Positions 1 to 8,946 of a DNA stretch of 64,000 bases are shown here, in pieces. Each line of letters begins with the position of its first letter. Within the stretch, counting starts at the first letter, position 1. The notes beneath the pieces are model-generated. The model searched no databases and was not told where the DNA came from. It saw only the letters and a list, made by a program, of their open reading frames with translations. The stretch is from AP-15 sp963733945 (GTDB lineage: Bacteria > Pseudomonadota > Alphaproteobacteria > ATCC43930 > CGMCC-115725), in NCBI GenBank assembly GCA_963733945.1, contig CAVTFD010000021.1, forward strand, positions 124,001 to 188,000. The letters are read 5' to 3'. A program made the translations under genes and the position numbers.

Positions 1-716
1 TCGGCCGCGTTCCGGCTCAGCGCCACCAGCCGGGCCATCGGAATGTCCCGGCCGGCTTCCGAAAAGCCGGCTGCGATCAGCCGCTCGACATAAAGCCGGC
101 GCTTATGGCCGATCTCCGCCGACGAGGAATGAGGGTCCATCAGGATCGAGAACCCGCGGCCAGCGGCCCATTCGATCGCTCCTTCAGAACTCGCGGCCAT
201 CCATACCGGCGGATGCGGGCGCTGCGCCGGCTTTGGCAAGACTTCGATGCCGTCAAAGCGGAAATGCTCGCCGGTGAAACTCAACCGCTCGTCAGTCCAG
301 GCTTTTAGGACGATTTCGACGGTCTCGCGGAACCGCGACGTGCTCTCGTCCGGCGGCACCCCGAAGGCCTCGAACTCGACCCGGGCAAAGCCGCGGCCGG
401 CGCCCCAATTGACCCGCCCGCCGGACAGTAGGTCAAGCAGCGCCACCTCTTCGGCGAGCCGCAGCGGGTGATAGAACGGCGCCAATGACACCCCGGTGCC
501 GATGCGCAGCCGGCGGGTGCGTGCCGCCGCCAGCACGCCGACCATGTGCACCGAGGGACACACGCTGAAGCTCGAGAAATGGTGCTCGGCGAGCCACACC
601 GCGTCGTAACCGGTGCCGTCCATGATCTCGATCCGCTCGAGCGCTCGCGCATAAACCGTCGCCAGATCGATGCGCCGCTCGGGCCAGCTGAAGAACTGCA
701 GCACCGCGAATTTCAT
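1..716 (-). CDS. LLM class flavin-dependent oxidoreductase (luciferase-like), C-terminus cut by window edge
   Basis: The reverse strand reads from ATG at 716 without a stop to the window edge, giving 238 residues of a bacterial-luciferase-like TIM-barrel protein. It opens MKFAVLQFFSWPERR. The family landmarks are DAVWLAEHHFSSF near residue 40, then RIGTGVSLAPFYHPLRLAEE and LLSGGRVNWGAGRGF. These enzymes use FMN or F420 as a hydride carrier or for monooxygenation; the substrate cannot be told from the sequence. It is transcribed away from the following ThDP operon, so the 120 bp between them may hold divergent promoters. The family is clear; the role is unknown. Confidence 0.85.
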   Translation of the reverse strand, partial: MKFAVLQFFSWPERRIDLATVYARALERIEIMDGTGYDAVWLAEHHFSSFSVCPSVHMVGVLAAARTRRLRIGTGVSLAPFYHPLRLAEEVALLDLLSGGRVNWGAGRGFARVEFEAFGVPPDESTSRFRETVEIVLKAWTDERLSFTGEHFRFDGIEVLPKPAQRPHPPVWMAASSEGAIEWAAGRGFSILMDPHSSSAEIGHKRRLYVERLIAAGFSEAGRDIPMARLVALSRNAA

Positions 717-836
717 TTAGAGACGATACCGGCCGGATAGCGGCCGGTCCAGCCGGCGGGACAGACGCGGCACTTGTGGCGGTCTCGTCCGGCCCGGCAT
801 GATGGCGATCATTCCAGCATTCTCCGAGGCGATGCC

Positions 837-1652
837 ATGCCCGCACCGATCTTGACCGCCGACAGCATCACCCGAATTGGCGCCGAAGCGAAGGGCGCGG
901 TCGTCGTCAACGGCTCGCATGGCGGCCTCTACGCCGCTTATCTCGCGGCCAAGCTCGGGGTCGCGGCGGTGATCTTCAACGACGCCGGGGACGGGCGCGA
1001 CCATGCGGGCATCGCCGGGCTCGATTATCTTGCGGCAGCGGGCATCCCCGCCGCCGCGGTCGGGCATATGACGGCGCGGATTGGCGACGGCGCCGACATG
1101 ATCGCGCGAGGGGTCGTTACCCATGCGAACGCGCCGGCGGCGGCGCTCGGCTGCCACGCGGGCGCCGCCTGCCGAGAGGCGGCTGAGGCTTTGCAATCGG
1201 TCATCCCGGCTATGCGCGAGCCGCCGCCTGCGCTGGAGTCGGCGTTTTTGCTGATACCTGAGCCGCCGGCAGTATGGGCGCTCGACTCGGCCTCGGCGGT
1301 CGGCCCCGAGCATGTCGGAACCATTGTCGTCACCGGGTCGCATGGCGGGTTGTTGGGTGGCAGGCCCGAGACCGCGCTCAAATACGATGCGCGCGCCGCT
1401 CTATATAACGACGCCGGGATCGGCATCGACGAGGCCGGGGTCACCCGGCTCCCGGCGCTCGACGCCCGCGGAATCTTCGCCGCCACGGTCACCGCCGCGA
1501 GCGCCCGCATCGGCGACGCCCGCTCGACTTTTGAGGATGGTATCCTATCGCGTGTCAACGCGCACGCCGCCGGGCTCGGCATCGTTCCGGGCATAAGCGC
1601 GCGCGAGTTTGTCGAAACAATCCGCCGCGTCGCGGCCGATCGGGAGAAATAG
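837..1652 (+). CDS. Uncharacterised internally duplicated protein, partner of the downstream ThDP enzyme
   Basis: A 271-residue protein that I do not recognise as a named family. The start at 837 is chosen for GAGG seven bases upstream; an in-frame ATG at 774 lacks such a site. It has two diverged copies of about 85 residues. The landmarks recur in the same order about 142 residues apart: GSHGG (26-30 and 167-171), NDAG (48-51 and 191-194), ARIGD (80-84 and 223-227) and NAxAAxLG (98-105 and 241-248). There is no signal peptide or membrane segment. The stop is two bases before the ThDP enzyme start, so the two are almost certainly co-translated and may act in one pathway or complex. Conserved Ser-His and Asn-Asp pairs suggest catalytic or ligand-binding sites, but this is inference. 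Confidence 0.75.
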   Translation: MPAPILTADSITRIGAEAKGAVVVNGSHGGLYAAYLAAKLGVAAVIFNDAGDGRDHAGIAGLDYLAAAGIPAAAVGHMTARIGDGADMIARGVVTHANAPAAALGCHAGAACREAAEALQSVIPAMREPPPALESAFLLIPEPPAVWALDSASAVGPEHVGTIVVTGSHGGLLGGRPETALKYDARAALYNDAGIGIDEAGVTRLPALDARGIFAATVTAASARIGDARSTFEDGILSRVNAHAAGLGIVPGISAREFVETIRRVAADREK

Positions 1653-1654
1653 GC

Positions 1655-3409
1655 ATGAGCGAAGCCAACCGCGTCAGCAACCGCCCCTCCGGCCGCATGA
1701 GCGGCGGCCGCGCTATGGCCGAGATGCTGAGGCTCGCCGAGGCCGGGCCGATGTTCGGCATGGGTGGGTTTCAGCTGTTGCCGTTCTACGACGCGCTGGC
1801 CCAGCTCGGCATGCGGCATTTTCTGATCAACGACGAGCGCTGCGGCGCCTTTGCCGCCGAGGCCTATGCGCGGGTCACCAACCGTCCGGGGATCTGCGAC
1901 GGCACGCTCGGGCCGGGCGCCACCAACCTCGTGACCGGGCTGATCGAAGGGCTGAACGCGGGCACCCCGATGATCGCTTTTGCCGGCGACACCAATCGCG
2001 CCCATTCATGGAAGAACATGACCCAGGAATGCCGACAGGTCGAAATCCTGCGGCCGGCGGTCAAGGAGCTGATCCGGGTCGAGCAGACGAGCCGGGTTCC
2101 CGAGCTGTTACGCCGCGCCTTTACAGTGGCGACATCGGGCCGGGCGGGACCGGTATTGGTGGACGTGCCCGAGGATGTCTGCCACGGCGAGCACGATTTC
2201 GCCGCCGAGGATTTCGCGATCGACCCGACGACCTTGCGCGCGCCGTCTCGGCGCATCCGGCCCGACCGCGCCGATATAGCCCGCGCCGCTGCGCTGATCG
2301 CGCGCGCCGAGCGGCCGCTGATCCTGGCCGGCGGCGGTATTCACCTGTCGCAAGGGTATCAGGCGCTGCTGGCGCTCGCCGAGGCGCAGTCGATCCCGGT
2401 CGCGCACACGATGAGCGGCAAGGGCGGCATCGCCTGCGGCAACCCGCTGTCGGCCGGATTGTTCGGCCGCTATTCGCGCATCGCCAACGAGCTGATCGAG
2501 GCCTCGGACTGCCTGCTTGTCGTCGGCTGCAAGCTCGGCGAGATCGCGACCAAGCGCTATGCTCTGCCGGCGCGGCCGATCCCGCTAATCCATCTCGACA
2601 TCCTCGCCGAGGAGATCGGCCGCTGCCTACCGGCCGAGGTGGCATTGTGGGGCGACGCTCGCGCCGGGCTCGAGGACCTGGCCGAAGCGCTCGCCGAGGA
2701 CGGGCGGCAAGCCCGCACCGCGCGCGCCGACTATGTCGCCGAGATTCCGAAGCGAATGGCGGGCTGGCGCAACGAGGCCGCAGCTCGGCTCGACTCGGCG
2801 GAGCGGCCGATCCACATGGCGCGGCTCTGCCGCGAGCTGAACCGGGCACTGCCTGATGACAGCATCCTCGTCGCCGATGGCGGATTTGCCGGGCATTGGA
2901 GCGGGCTGCTTTACGAAACCAAGATTGCCGGGCGTTATTTTATCCCGGATCGCGGGTTGGCGTCGATCGGCTATGGGTTGCCGGGCGGGATCGGGGCTGC
3001 CTTGGCCGCGCCGGCGACGCCGGTGGTCGCAATCACAGGCGACGGCGGCTTCAACATGATGCTGGGCGAGCTCGAAACCGCGCGCCGCGCCGGGATCGGG
3101 CTGACCATCGTCGTCGTCAACAATGCCGCCTCGGGCTATGTCAAGGCGTTGCAGCACGCTATGTTCGGCGGCCGTTACCAGTCCTCCGATCTGGTCGAAA
3201 TGGATTACGCCGCGATCGCCCGCGCCATGGGGTGCAACGGCATTCGCGTCGAGGACCCGGACCGGCTCAGCGCCGCGCTGGCCACCGGTCTCGCCGAGCG
3301 CACCCGCCCGACCGTGCTCGACATCGTCGTGACCCGCGATCCCGCCCGCATGCTCCCCGCCGTCGACAACCGCACCGTCGAGATCCGGCAGGGCGACCGG
3401 GTGGCGTGA
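1655..3409 (+). CDS. Thiamine-diphosphate-dependent enzyme, acetolactate-synthase-like
   Basis: 584 residues with the three-domain layout of the acetolactate synthase/pyruvate oxidase superfamily. The N-terminal Pyr domain carries the catalytic glutamate in NDERCGAFAAEAYAR (Glu near 61) and the GPGATNLVTGLIEG loop. The middle domain has LILAGGGIHLSQGYQ. The C-terminal PP domain has the GDGG motif near residue 462, and the paired Asn follows at the canonical spacing (VVVNN). Such enzymes cleave 2-oxo acids and ligate or release the aldehyde unit. It is unlikely to be the housekeeping ilvB: no small subunit follows, and the partner is the unknown duplicated protein. The substrate is unassigned; a specialised 2-oxo-acid decarboxylase or benzoylformate/oxalyl-type enzyme is equally possible. 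Confidence 0.88.
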   Translation: MSEANRVSNRPSGRMSGGRAMAEMLRLAEAGPMFGMGGFQLLPFYDALAQLGMRHFLINDERCGAFAAEAYARVTNRPGICDGTLGPGATNLVTGLIEGLNAGTPMIAFAGDTNRAHSWKNMTQECRQVEILRPAVKELIRVEQTSRVPELLRRAFTVATSGRAGPVLVDVPEDVCHGEHDFAAEDFAIDPTTLRAPSRRIRPDRADIARAAALIARAERPLILAGGGIHLSQGYQALLALAEAQSIPVAHTMSGKGGIACGNPLSAGLFGRYSRIANELIEASDCLLVVGCKLGEIATKRYALPARPIPLIHLDILAEEIGRCLPAEVALWGDARAGLEDLAEALAEDGRQARTARADYVAEIPKRMAGWRNEAAARLDSAERPIHMARLCRELNRALPDDSILVADGGFAGHWSGLLYETKIAGRYFIPDRGLASIGYGLPGGIGAALAAPATPVVAITGDGGFNMMLGELETARRAGIGLTIVVVNNAASGYVKALQHAMFGGRYQSSDLVEMDYAAIARAMGCNGIRVEDPDRLSAALATGLAERTRPTVLDIVVTRDPARMLPAVDNRTVEIRQGDRVA

Positions 3410-4255
3410 TCGCGTGCCATCGCAATGACCTTCACGGAAGGAGCCATTGACAAATCCGGATTAATGTGATAGCAATATGTGAAACTGGCAATGTCTGGCT
3501 CAGCGTCGACGGCACGACTCGCCGTGCTGATCCCTCGTAATTCCTAAAATCGAGATTCCACCCGGGCTTGCTGCAGGAACTGTTCAGTTGCCCTGTTCAG
3601 CGGTTTCACCGAGGCATCTGGCACGCGTAATTGATGTGGAGCAGCCGTAGACGGTGCTGGTAGCCTACTGATGCTCAATTCAGCAGTCGCTCGCCCGGCA
3701 GCAGGGTCTAACAAGTATCTGGTGGATAGCTTCTTTGCAGATACCGCCTAATATTTTGCCACACCTGCCCACGGGCCCAGCCTGAGGATAAGCTCCGGCC
3801 GGCGCCCATTCGGACATCGATCCCGGCCTTCGCCACGAAGACAGAGCGGCTACGCCACGGCGGCAAGCATCTGCGTACCACTACAAGCGACTGCGCCATC
3901 AACATTCGGGACTTAAGGTTCCGGACAGAACCCTCGCGGGGCGACCTCGTTCCGCCACAGGCGGTTTACGTTGATTTGAGGAATGCTTTACGGGCGTCGA
4001 CCGGGTAATTCCGAATTGTTGTCGAAGCTCGCGATCGGGATCAGCGCGCTCTGTGCTGATGCGGCGTAAGCGGCCCATTGGGATACGCTAAAACATTAAA
4101 ATCAAATTAACGGCAGTAAATTGACAGTTAACGATTTCGGATGAACATCTAACCTTTTGAAATTAAGCATACTTCAATCATCTTATGTTCTCCTTTTCTT
4201 GTCGAGGTTTTCTCAGCTGGAGCACTCGCAGACACAGTTATGGCAGGGGGAGCTC
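3410..4255. other. Gene-poor, AT-richer intergenic region with possible promoters
   Basis: No convincing gene is seen in these 846 bases; the longest reverse ORF (3708-3905, 65 codons) has no recognisable family. Two sigma70-like -35 hexamers TTGACA occur at 3447-3452 and 4121-4126. The first is followed after 17 bases by TAGCAA; the second lies in an AT-rich tract about 130 bases before the GNAT-like gene. An 8-base direct repeat CTGTTCAG occurs at 3580-3587 and 3593-3600. The drop in GC against both neighbours suggests old acquired or decayed DNA. Confidence 0.4.
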
Positions 4256-4981
4256 ATGAACACATTAAGCATCAATGAATGCGGTCAGGTCCAACGAGCG
4301 ATCGACGGATATATTGGAGTCCTCGCTGCTGTCAGAATATCGCTGTGCGTGCGGCGCAACTTTAGGGACTATGCCGCGATCCGCCACGCCAACGGCGACG
4401 CTCATCTGAATCAAGCCTTCGACCCGGTGTTCACGCGCTTCGGCGCCGACGATTTCTGGCTGCTGGCGCAAAATCAAGAGGGCGACCCGATAGCCACTTA
4501 TTGCGTGCGCCGGTTTATTGTCGATGACTTCTACCGCTTGATTCGGTCTCAGGCGCTGTGGTTTGGCGTAGCACGCCCGGCCGACCCCCGGTTCGTCGTC
4601 GAATGCGAGATCCCGCCGTTCGGCGGTGAAGTTGCCCATGCTGGCGGGCTCTGGGTGCGCAAGGATTATCGTGGCGCCTCCAGGCAGCCGCGACTGAGCA
4701 CCGTCATGTCCCGCCTCGCATGTGCAATCGCGTTGCGAAATAGGCCATTCGACCATGACAGCGCAATGATCCTGATCGATCCTCGAGATTCAACCGGGGG
4801 TGCAGACCGCAAAGCGATATCCCTGGGAGTAGAGGCCTATGGGTTCGCTCGCGCCTGCCGGTTTGTGGACGGATGGTTTCCCCCGGAATGCCGTGAGGCG
4901 GTTATGCACCTGTGCCACTCGACACGGGTTGAGGCGCTGGCTTCCTTGGTCACGCCGCCGCTGAGCGCCGCGGCGGCCTAA
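4256..4981 (+). CDS. GNAT-fold-like protein of unknown function
   Basis: 241 residues. The start at 4256 is chosen for a purine-rich AGGGGGAG just upstream; the frame is open back to 4157. The central part reads ECEIPPFGGEVAHAGGLWV then RKDYRG, which looks like the core strand and acyl-CoA loop of a GNAT N-acyltransferase, so an acyltransferase related to N-acyl amino acid or autoinducer synthases is possible. The invariant residues of LuxI synthases are not evident. The last four bases overlap the stop of the opposing PAS-like gene, a tail-to-tail arrangement. Soluble; no signal peptide. The function is a guess from fold resemblance only. Confidence 0.7.
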   Translation: MNTLSINECGQVQRAIDGYIGVLAAVRISLCVRRNFRDYAAIRHANGDAHLNQAFDPVFTRFGADDFWLLAQNQEGDPIATYCVRRFIVDDFYRLIRSQALWFGVARPADPRFVVECEIPPFGGEVAHAGGLWVRKDYRGASRQPRLSTVMSRLACAIALRNRPFDHDSAMILIDPRDSTGGADRKAISLGVEAYGFARACRFVDGWFPPECREAVMHLCHSTRVEALASLVTPPLSAAAA

Positions 4982-5967
4982 CGTGCTTCGAGTTCCGGCA
5001 GCCGGCGCTCGTTTATCAGCACCACCAGCTGGTCGACACGCCGGCCGTCCGCGGCGAGGGGCAGCAGCAAACGGGCGTACGACAAAAGCTGATGATTTTC
5101 GGTACGATAAATCAGTTGATAAGTCGGAACGCCCGATGCGGCGACCTCCCAATAATCCTCGACGGCATCCTCCCGCATCAAGCCCGCTGGCATCAGGGCG
5201 AGCGTTTGGTTTTTATACGCGCCGCGGTAGGGGTTGACTGTCCCCCAGAGGCGAAATCGATAGCCCATCGGGTCGCTGTCACGCGTATCCACGATGTGCG
5301 CGCGACCGCGCGCAATGTTCAACACCTCGAGCGGATCGATCGATTCGCTCGCCGGCAGCCGCGATCCCTGGCGCGCGTTACGCCAAATGCTCAACAGCTG
5401 ACCGAGCCACTTGTCTTCCGATGCGATCGAATCAAGGGGCTTCCACAGTCTTTCCGAATAGTCGCCGGCCTGCGTTTTTACAGCGATCCCCGAGAACGTA
5501 GCGGGTGGTTTCCTATTTGAAACTTGTTCCCCAAGGAGCTGACAGAAGCGCCGACCGGCCGAGAAACCCTCGAAGGGCTGGGGCGGCGGCTCAATCCCAT
5601 CTTCGGCGCTGTTCAGCGCGGCCTCCACCCGCCTTAGGCCGGCGATCAAGCTGTTGAAGATCTGATACTGATCGAGACCGCCCTCCTGGCCGGGATAGGC
5701 AAGGACCAGGCGCTTGGGGGCCTGTCCGACAACCTTATACAAGGCAGCCAAGGCAGCCAAATGAAGGACTGTCGACGGGTCAAATTTAACAAGCAGCGCG
5801 TCCCGGATCGGTGCGACGTGTACGAAGCCGAGTGTTCGCACCGCATAAGTTATTACGTCCGTGTCGCCGGCTTGGCAGCCAAGCTGTTGCGCGAGATGTT
5901 CCGGGGGCAACGCTTCTCCCGCGCCATCGAAGATGACGCCAACCATTCCTGATTCTAGGGCTTCCAA
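4978..5967 (-). CDS. PAS-domain-like protein (PAS_5/DUF1488-type region), TTG start
   Basis: 329 residues. The start codon is TTG at 5967, supported by GGGAGGA seven bases upstream; an internal ATG at 5946 has no such site. The C-terminal third (about 205-325) contains DPLEVLNIARGRAHIVDTRD followed by MGYRFRLWGTVNPYRGAYKN, which matches the layout of the alphaproteobacterial PAS_5 family that binds unknown small ligands. The N-terminal 130 residues (LAQQLGCQAGDTDVITYAVR) are unfamiliar. No output domain is attached, so it would have to signal by protein contact. It converges on the GNAT-like gene with a four-base overlap. Confidence 0.72.
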   Translation of the reverse strand: MEALESGMVGVIFDGAGEALPPEHLAQQLGCQAGDTDVITYAVRTLGFVHVAPIRDALLVKFDPSTVLHLAALAALYKVVGQAPKRLVLAYPGQEGGLDQYQIFNSLIAGLRRVEAALNSAEDGIEPPPQPFEGFSAGRRFCQLLGEQVSNRKPPATFSGIAVKTQAGDYSERLWKPLDSIASEDKWLGQLLSIWRNARQGSRLPASESIDPLEVLNIARGRAHIVDTRDSDPMGYRFRLWGTVNPYRGAYKNQTLALMPAGLMREDAVEDYWEVAASGVPTYQLIYRTENHQLLSYARLLLPLAADGRRVDQLVVLINERRLPELEAR

Positions 5968-6416
5968 CTGGTGGTCCTCCCAGACACTCCAGGCGCGACC
6001 GTGCGGGCAGATAGCCGATCGCGGTCTCGCTTCGCAGATTTCGAACTTTGATAACCCGCCTCTCCGCCGGCGCTGAGCCGCCGATCATGACGTGTCAATC
6101 AACATCGGCGGCGATCGGCCCCGCTCGGCTAGGATCCCCTTTGCAGCTCGATCTGATGGAAGCGCCACGGCCATCCTCCGGGTAGCGCTGAGGACGCCTC
6201 ACGTTAAATGCGACCGCAGAAAGACGCGTCCAAAAATTGTCATGTGGGCGTCCAATATCTTTGTGATCCGACCTTCATCGATCCTGCTGATTCCAGCAGC
6301 TCATCCGGCGGTAACATCATCCCCAACGAGCTGACTAATCATCGTGTGAGCTTGGACGCTCACCGCATGTCTGTCACCCGTTTGTCGCGGACGAAAGATC
6401 AGCCGTGGAGTTTGTA
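5968..6416. other. Intergenic region without recognised gene
   Basis: This 449-base divergent region lies between the PAS-like gene and a small membrane-protein gene. The open frames in it are short and have unusual composition. A perfect six-base stem with a four-base loop, CTGCTG and CAGCAG, is at 6284-6299; no T-run follows, so it is not a clear terminator. The region must hold promoters for one or both flanking genes, but I cannot place them with confidence. Confidence 0.35.
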
Positions 6417-6788
6417 ATGCCACTCATCTATGCGATCGGGATCGCGATCGCTGCCCAGCTGTTAATTTATTCCGGATTGACATTTATGGTTGGAAAATTA
6501 TTGCCCACCCTATTGACTCCGGTGTACGATCTCGTCCCTCCTGGAAATTATCGTTTCCTGGTTTCTAGTGTTACGGTCATATTGGCGGGAAATTACCTAT
6601 TTCAGCGCCTATATTCGTGGCAACCGGTATTAAATGCTGGAATTATTTCGGTCGTGACGGGGGTATGCATAGTAAATATAGGTGGTTTGATTATAGAGCA
6701 AAAATTGCCTAACATTCTAATGGCGACAGGATTGATACTCGTGATTGTCGGAGCAGCCATTACTGTATATGCTAGGAGTCAACTGTAA
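6417..6788 (+). CDS. Small integral membrane protein, AT-rich gene
   Basis: 123 residues. ATG at 6417 has GGAG six bases upstream; a GTG at 6405 is the alternative. Four hydrophobic stretches are visible: AIGIAIAAQLLIYSGLTFMV, the region around FLVSSVTVILAGNYLF, IISVVTGVCIVNIGGLII and MATGLILVIVGAAITVYA. The size is like small multidrug-resistance proteins, but I do not see their conserved membrane glutamate, so that name is not supported. The gene has many A/T-ending codons, unlike its GC-rich neighbours, a sign of recent transfer or relaxed selection. Its 3' end overlaps a small reverse ORF that follows leuA. Confidence 0.6.
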   Translation: MPLIYAIGIAIAAQLLIYSGLTFMVGKLLPTLLTPVYDLVPPGNYRFLVSSVTVILAGNYLFQRLYSWQPVLNAGIISVVTGVCIVNIGGLIIEQKLPNILMATGLILVIVGAAITVYARSQL

Positions 6789-7032
6789 GCGCGAGCATAT
6801 TATTGAAGCAGCTGGCTCCTTGCGTAGCATCAAAACGAGACGCTTGCTGCCCTATCGGCGGGTTTTGGGTTGTCTGCAATCGCACCGCCGGGATCAAGTA
6901 GGCGGTCGGCTCGGTGAGCGAGCGCAGAGAGGCAAACCCGTCACGGCCGATCGTCACCCCGAGCCCCTCCGCCCGCAAAAGCGGAGGGAGGGATTCGTTG
7001 AGCGATTCGCGAACGCCGAGCGGCTGCACCAT
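6772..7032 (-). CDS. Possible small protein translationally coupled to leuA
   Basis: An 86-codon reverse ORF whose ATG (7032-7030) shares one base with the leuA stop (TAATG), a classic reinitiation arrangement. It begins MVQPLGVRESLNESLPP and contains LTEPTAYLIPAVRLQ. The first 60 codons have the GC-rich third positions of real genes here. The tail runs into the AT-rich insert and overlaps the opposite-strand membrane-protein gene, so the protein may be a truncated remnant whose original 3' end was replaced. No family recognised. Confidence 0.3.
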   Translation of the reverse strand: MVQPLGVRESLNESLPPLLRAEGLGVTIGRDGFASLRSLTEPTAYLIPAVRLQTTQNPPIGQQASRFDATQGASCFNNMLALTVDS

Positions 7033-8702
7033 TAAGCTCTGCGGGTGCGACTGGCGGCGCTGGCGACTGCCTTTAATGATGCGGTGACGATGTTGGCGTC
7101 GATGCCCACGCCGTAGAGGGTTGCCTCGCCGGCGTCGCGGATCTGGACATAAGCGGTGGCCTGGGCATCGGCGCCGGCGCCGATCGCGTGCTCGCGATAA
7201 TCGGCGACGGTCAGCTCGATCCCGCATTGGCCGCGCAGCGCGTCGACGAAGGCGGCGATCGGACCGTTGCCCACTCCCTCGATCCGCGTCTCGGCGCCGT
7301 CGATAACGATTGACGCGGCAATCCGCCGTCGCTCCGCGGAGCGCGGCTCGGGAAAGATGCTGTAGTCGCCGAGAACGATCCCGTCTTGGCGCAGATAAGT
7401 CTCCCCGAACAGCGACCAGATGTCGGCGCTGGTCAATTCCTTGCCGGTGCGGTCGGCGACTTCCTGCACGATCTTGCTGAACTCGATCTGCAGCCCGCGC
7501 GGCAGGTCAAGCCCGTGATCAGCCTGGAGCACATAGGCGACCCCGCCCTTGCCCGACTGGCTGTTGACCCGGATCACCGCCTCATAGGTGCGGCCGAGAT
7601 CCTTGGGGTCGATCGGCAGATAGGGCACCTCCCACAGCGAATCATTACGCTTGGCCAATGCCTCGAAGCCTTTCTTGATCGCATCCTGATGCGAGCCGGA
7701 AAAGGCCGTGTAGACAAGTTCGCCGGCATAGGGGTGGCGGGGATGGACCGGCAGCTGATTGCAGTGCTCGACCGTACGCACGATGTCGTCGATATCGTTG
7801 ATCACCAGCCCGGGGGCGATCCCCTGGCTGAACAGGTTCAACGCCAGGGTCATGATGTCGACATTGCCGGTCCGCTCGCCATTGCCGAACAAGGTGCCTT
7901 CGACGCGATCGGCGCCCGCCATGACCCCGAGCTCGGTCGCCGCTACCGCGGTGCCGCGGTCATTGTGCGGGTGCAGGCTCAACACGATGCTGTCGCGGTC
8001 ACGGATGTTGCGGGCGAACCATTCGATCTGGTCGGCATAGACGTTAGGCGTCGCCATCTCGACTGTCGCGGGCAGGTTCAGAATCGTTCTCTTGGCCGGG
8101 GTCGGCTGCCAGACGTCCATTACCGCCTCGCAGATCTCGACCGCGAAATCGAGCTCGGTACCGGTGAAGCTTTCCGGCGAATATTGGTAGAGCACTTCGG
8201 TCTCGGACATGGCCTCGGCAAGATCGCGGATCAACCGCGCCCCGTTGACAGCGATGTCGACGATGCCGCCTTTGTCTAGCCCGAAGACGACGCGGCGCTG
8301 CAAAGTCGAGGTCGAGTTGTAAAGGTGCATGATGGCGCGCCGGGCGCCGCGGATCGCCTCGAAGCTGCGCTCGATCAGCTCGGAGCGCGCTTGGGTAAGC
8401 ACCTGAATGGTGACATCCTCAGGCACGAGATCCCGATCAATCAGCCCGCGGATGAAGGCGAAGTCGGTCTCGGACGCGGCCGGAAAGCCGACCTCGATCT
8501 CCTTGAAACCGAGCTTGACCAGAAGGTCGAACATACGGCGTTTGCGGTCTGGTCCCATCGGCTCGACCAAAGCCTGGTTACCGTCGCGTAAATCAACGCT
8601 GCACCACAAGGGCGCATGGTCGATGATTTGCGCCGGCCAACGGCGATCGGGCAAATAAACGGGGGCAAACCGGCGGTATTTGTGAATTGGCATTTCGGAC
8701 AT
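7032..8702 (-). CDS. leuA: 2-isopropylmalate synthase
   Basis: 556 residues, the usual length of the longer LeuA class. It condenses 2-oxoisovalerate with acetyl-CoA, the committed step of leucine synthesis. The N-terminal TIM barrel shows DLRDGNQALVEPM, the region of the catalytic Arg-Asp, the metal site LHPHNDRGTAVA, and GTLFGNGERTGNVD. The C-terminal part (about 430-550) is the leucine-binding LeuA dimer domain with GNGPIAAFVDALR. The start at 8702 is chosen because the homologous protein begins there (MSEMPIHKYRRFAPVYLPDR) and AGGAG precedes it; the frame is open to 8837. The upstream region carries a probable leader-peptide attenuator. Confidence 0.95.
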   Translation of the reverse strand: MSEMPIHKYRRFAPVYLPDRRWPAQIIDHAPLWCSVDLRDGNQALVEPMGPDRKRRMFDLLVKLGFKEIEVGFPAASETDFAFIRGLIDRDLVPEDVTIQVLTQARSELIERSFEAIRGARRAIMHLYNSTSTLQRRVVFGLDKGGIVDIAVNGARLIRDLAEAMSETEVLYQYSPESFTGTELDFAVEICEAVMDVWQPTPAKRTILNLPATVEMATPNVYADQIEWFARNIRDRDSIVLSLHPHNDRGTAVAATELGVMAGADRVEGTLFGNGERTGNVDIMTLALNLFSQGIAPGLVINDIDDIVRTVEHCNQLPVHPRHPYAGELVYTAFSGSHQDAIKKGFEALAKRNDSLWEVPYLPIDPKDLGRTYEAVIRVNSQSGKGGVAYVLQADHGLDLPRGLQIEFSKIVQEVADRTGKELTSADIWSLFGETYLRQDGIVLGDYSIFPEPRSAERRRIAASIVIDGAETRIEGVGNGPIAAFVDALRGQCGIELTVADYREHAIGAGADAQATAYVQIRDAGEATLYGVGIDANIVTASLKAVASAASRTRRA

Positions 8703-8946
8703 TGGAAACTCCTGGTCGGACCAGCCACTGCGGCAGTCGCCGCGATCGGGTAGAGAGGTTTCACGGCCGGCGGCATCGCTTAGCGCCGCCGGCCGCCGAT
8801 AAGTCGCCGAAGCACAGTCGGCGAACCGGGCGCCCACAACACGGCGGAAATGGTCAAACGGTCGATAAGGAGACTAGAGGACATTGCGGAGACCGAGCAG
8901 AACGGGTTCCCTAGCCGGGAACGAATGCAACCTGTGTCGGCGCCCC
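8703..8946 (-). promoter_or_regulatory. leuA 5' leader with alternative hairpins (probable attenuator)
   Basis: Between the candidate leader peptide and leuA, the transcript can form several hairpins. A nine-base stem at 8937-8945/8950-8958 overlaps the last leader codons. A perfect six-base stem GTTCCC/GGGAAC with a five-base loop lies at 8906-8922. A strong eleven-base GC stem, CGGCCGGCGGC with its exact complement, lies at 8764-8795, 62 bases before leuA. None is followed by a long U-run, so the strong stem may act as an anti-RBS or Rho-type element rather than a classic terminator. Regulation by leucine is inferred from the leader peptide. Confidence 0.45.

Noticed and set aside
3708..3905. 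Possible transposase remnant
   Set aside because: The 65-codon reverse frame shows no transposase motif, and no terminal inverted repeats were found around it.
7386..8279. 297-codon plus-strand ORF opposite leuA
   Set aside because: Antisense shadow of leuA; composition is typical of the complementary frame.
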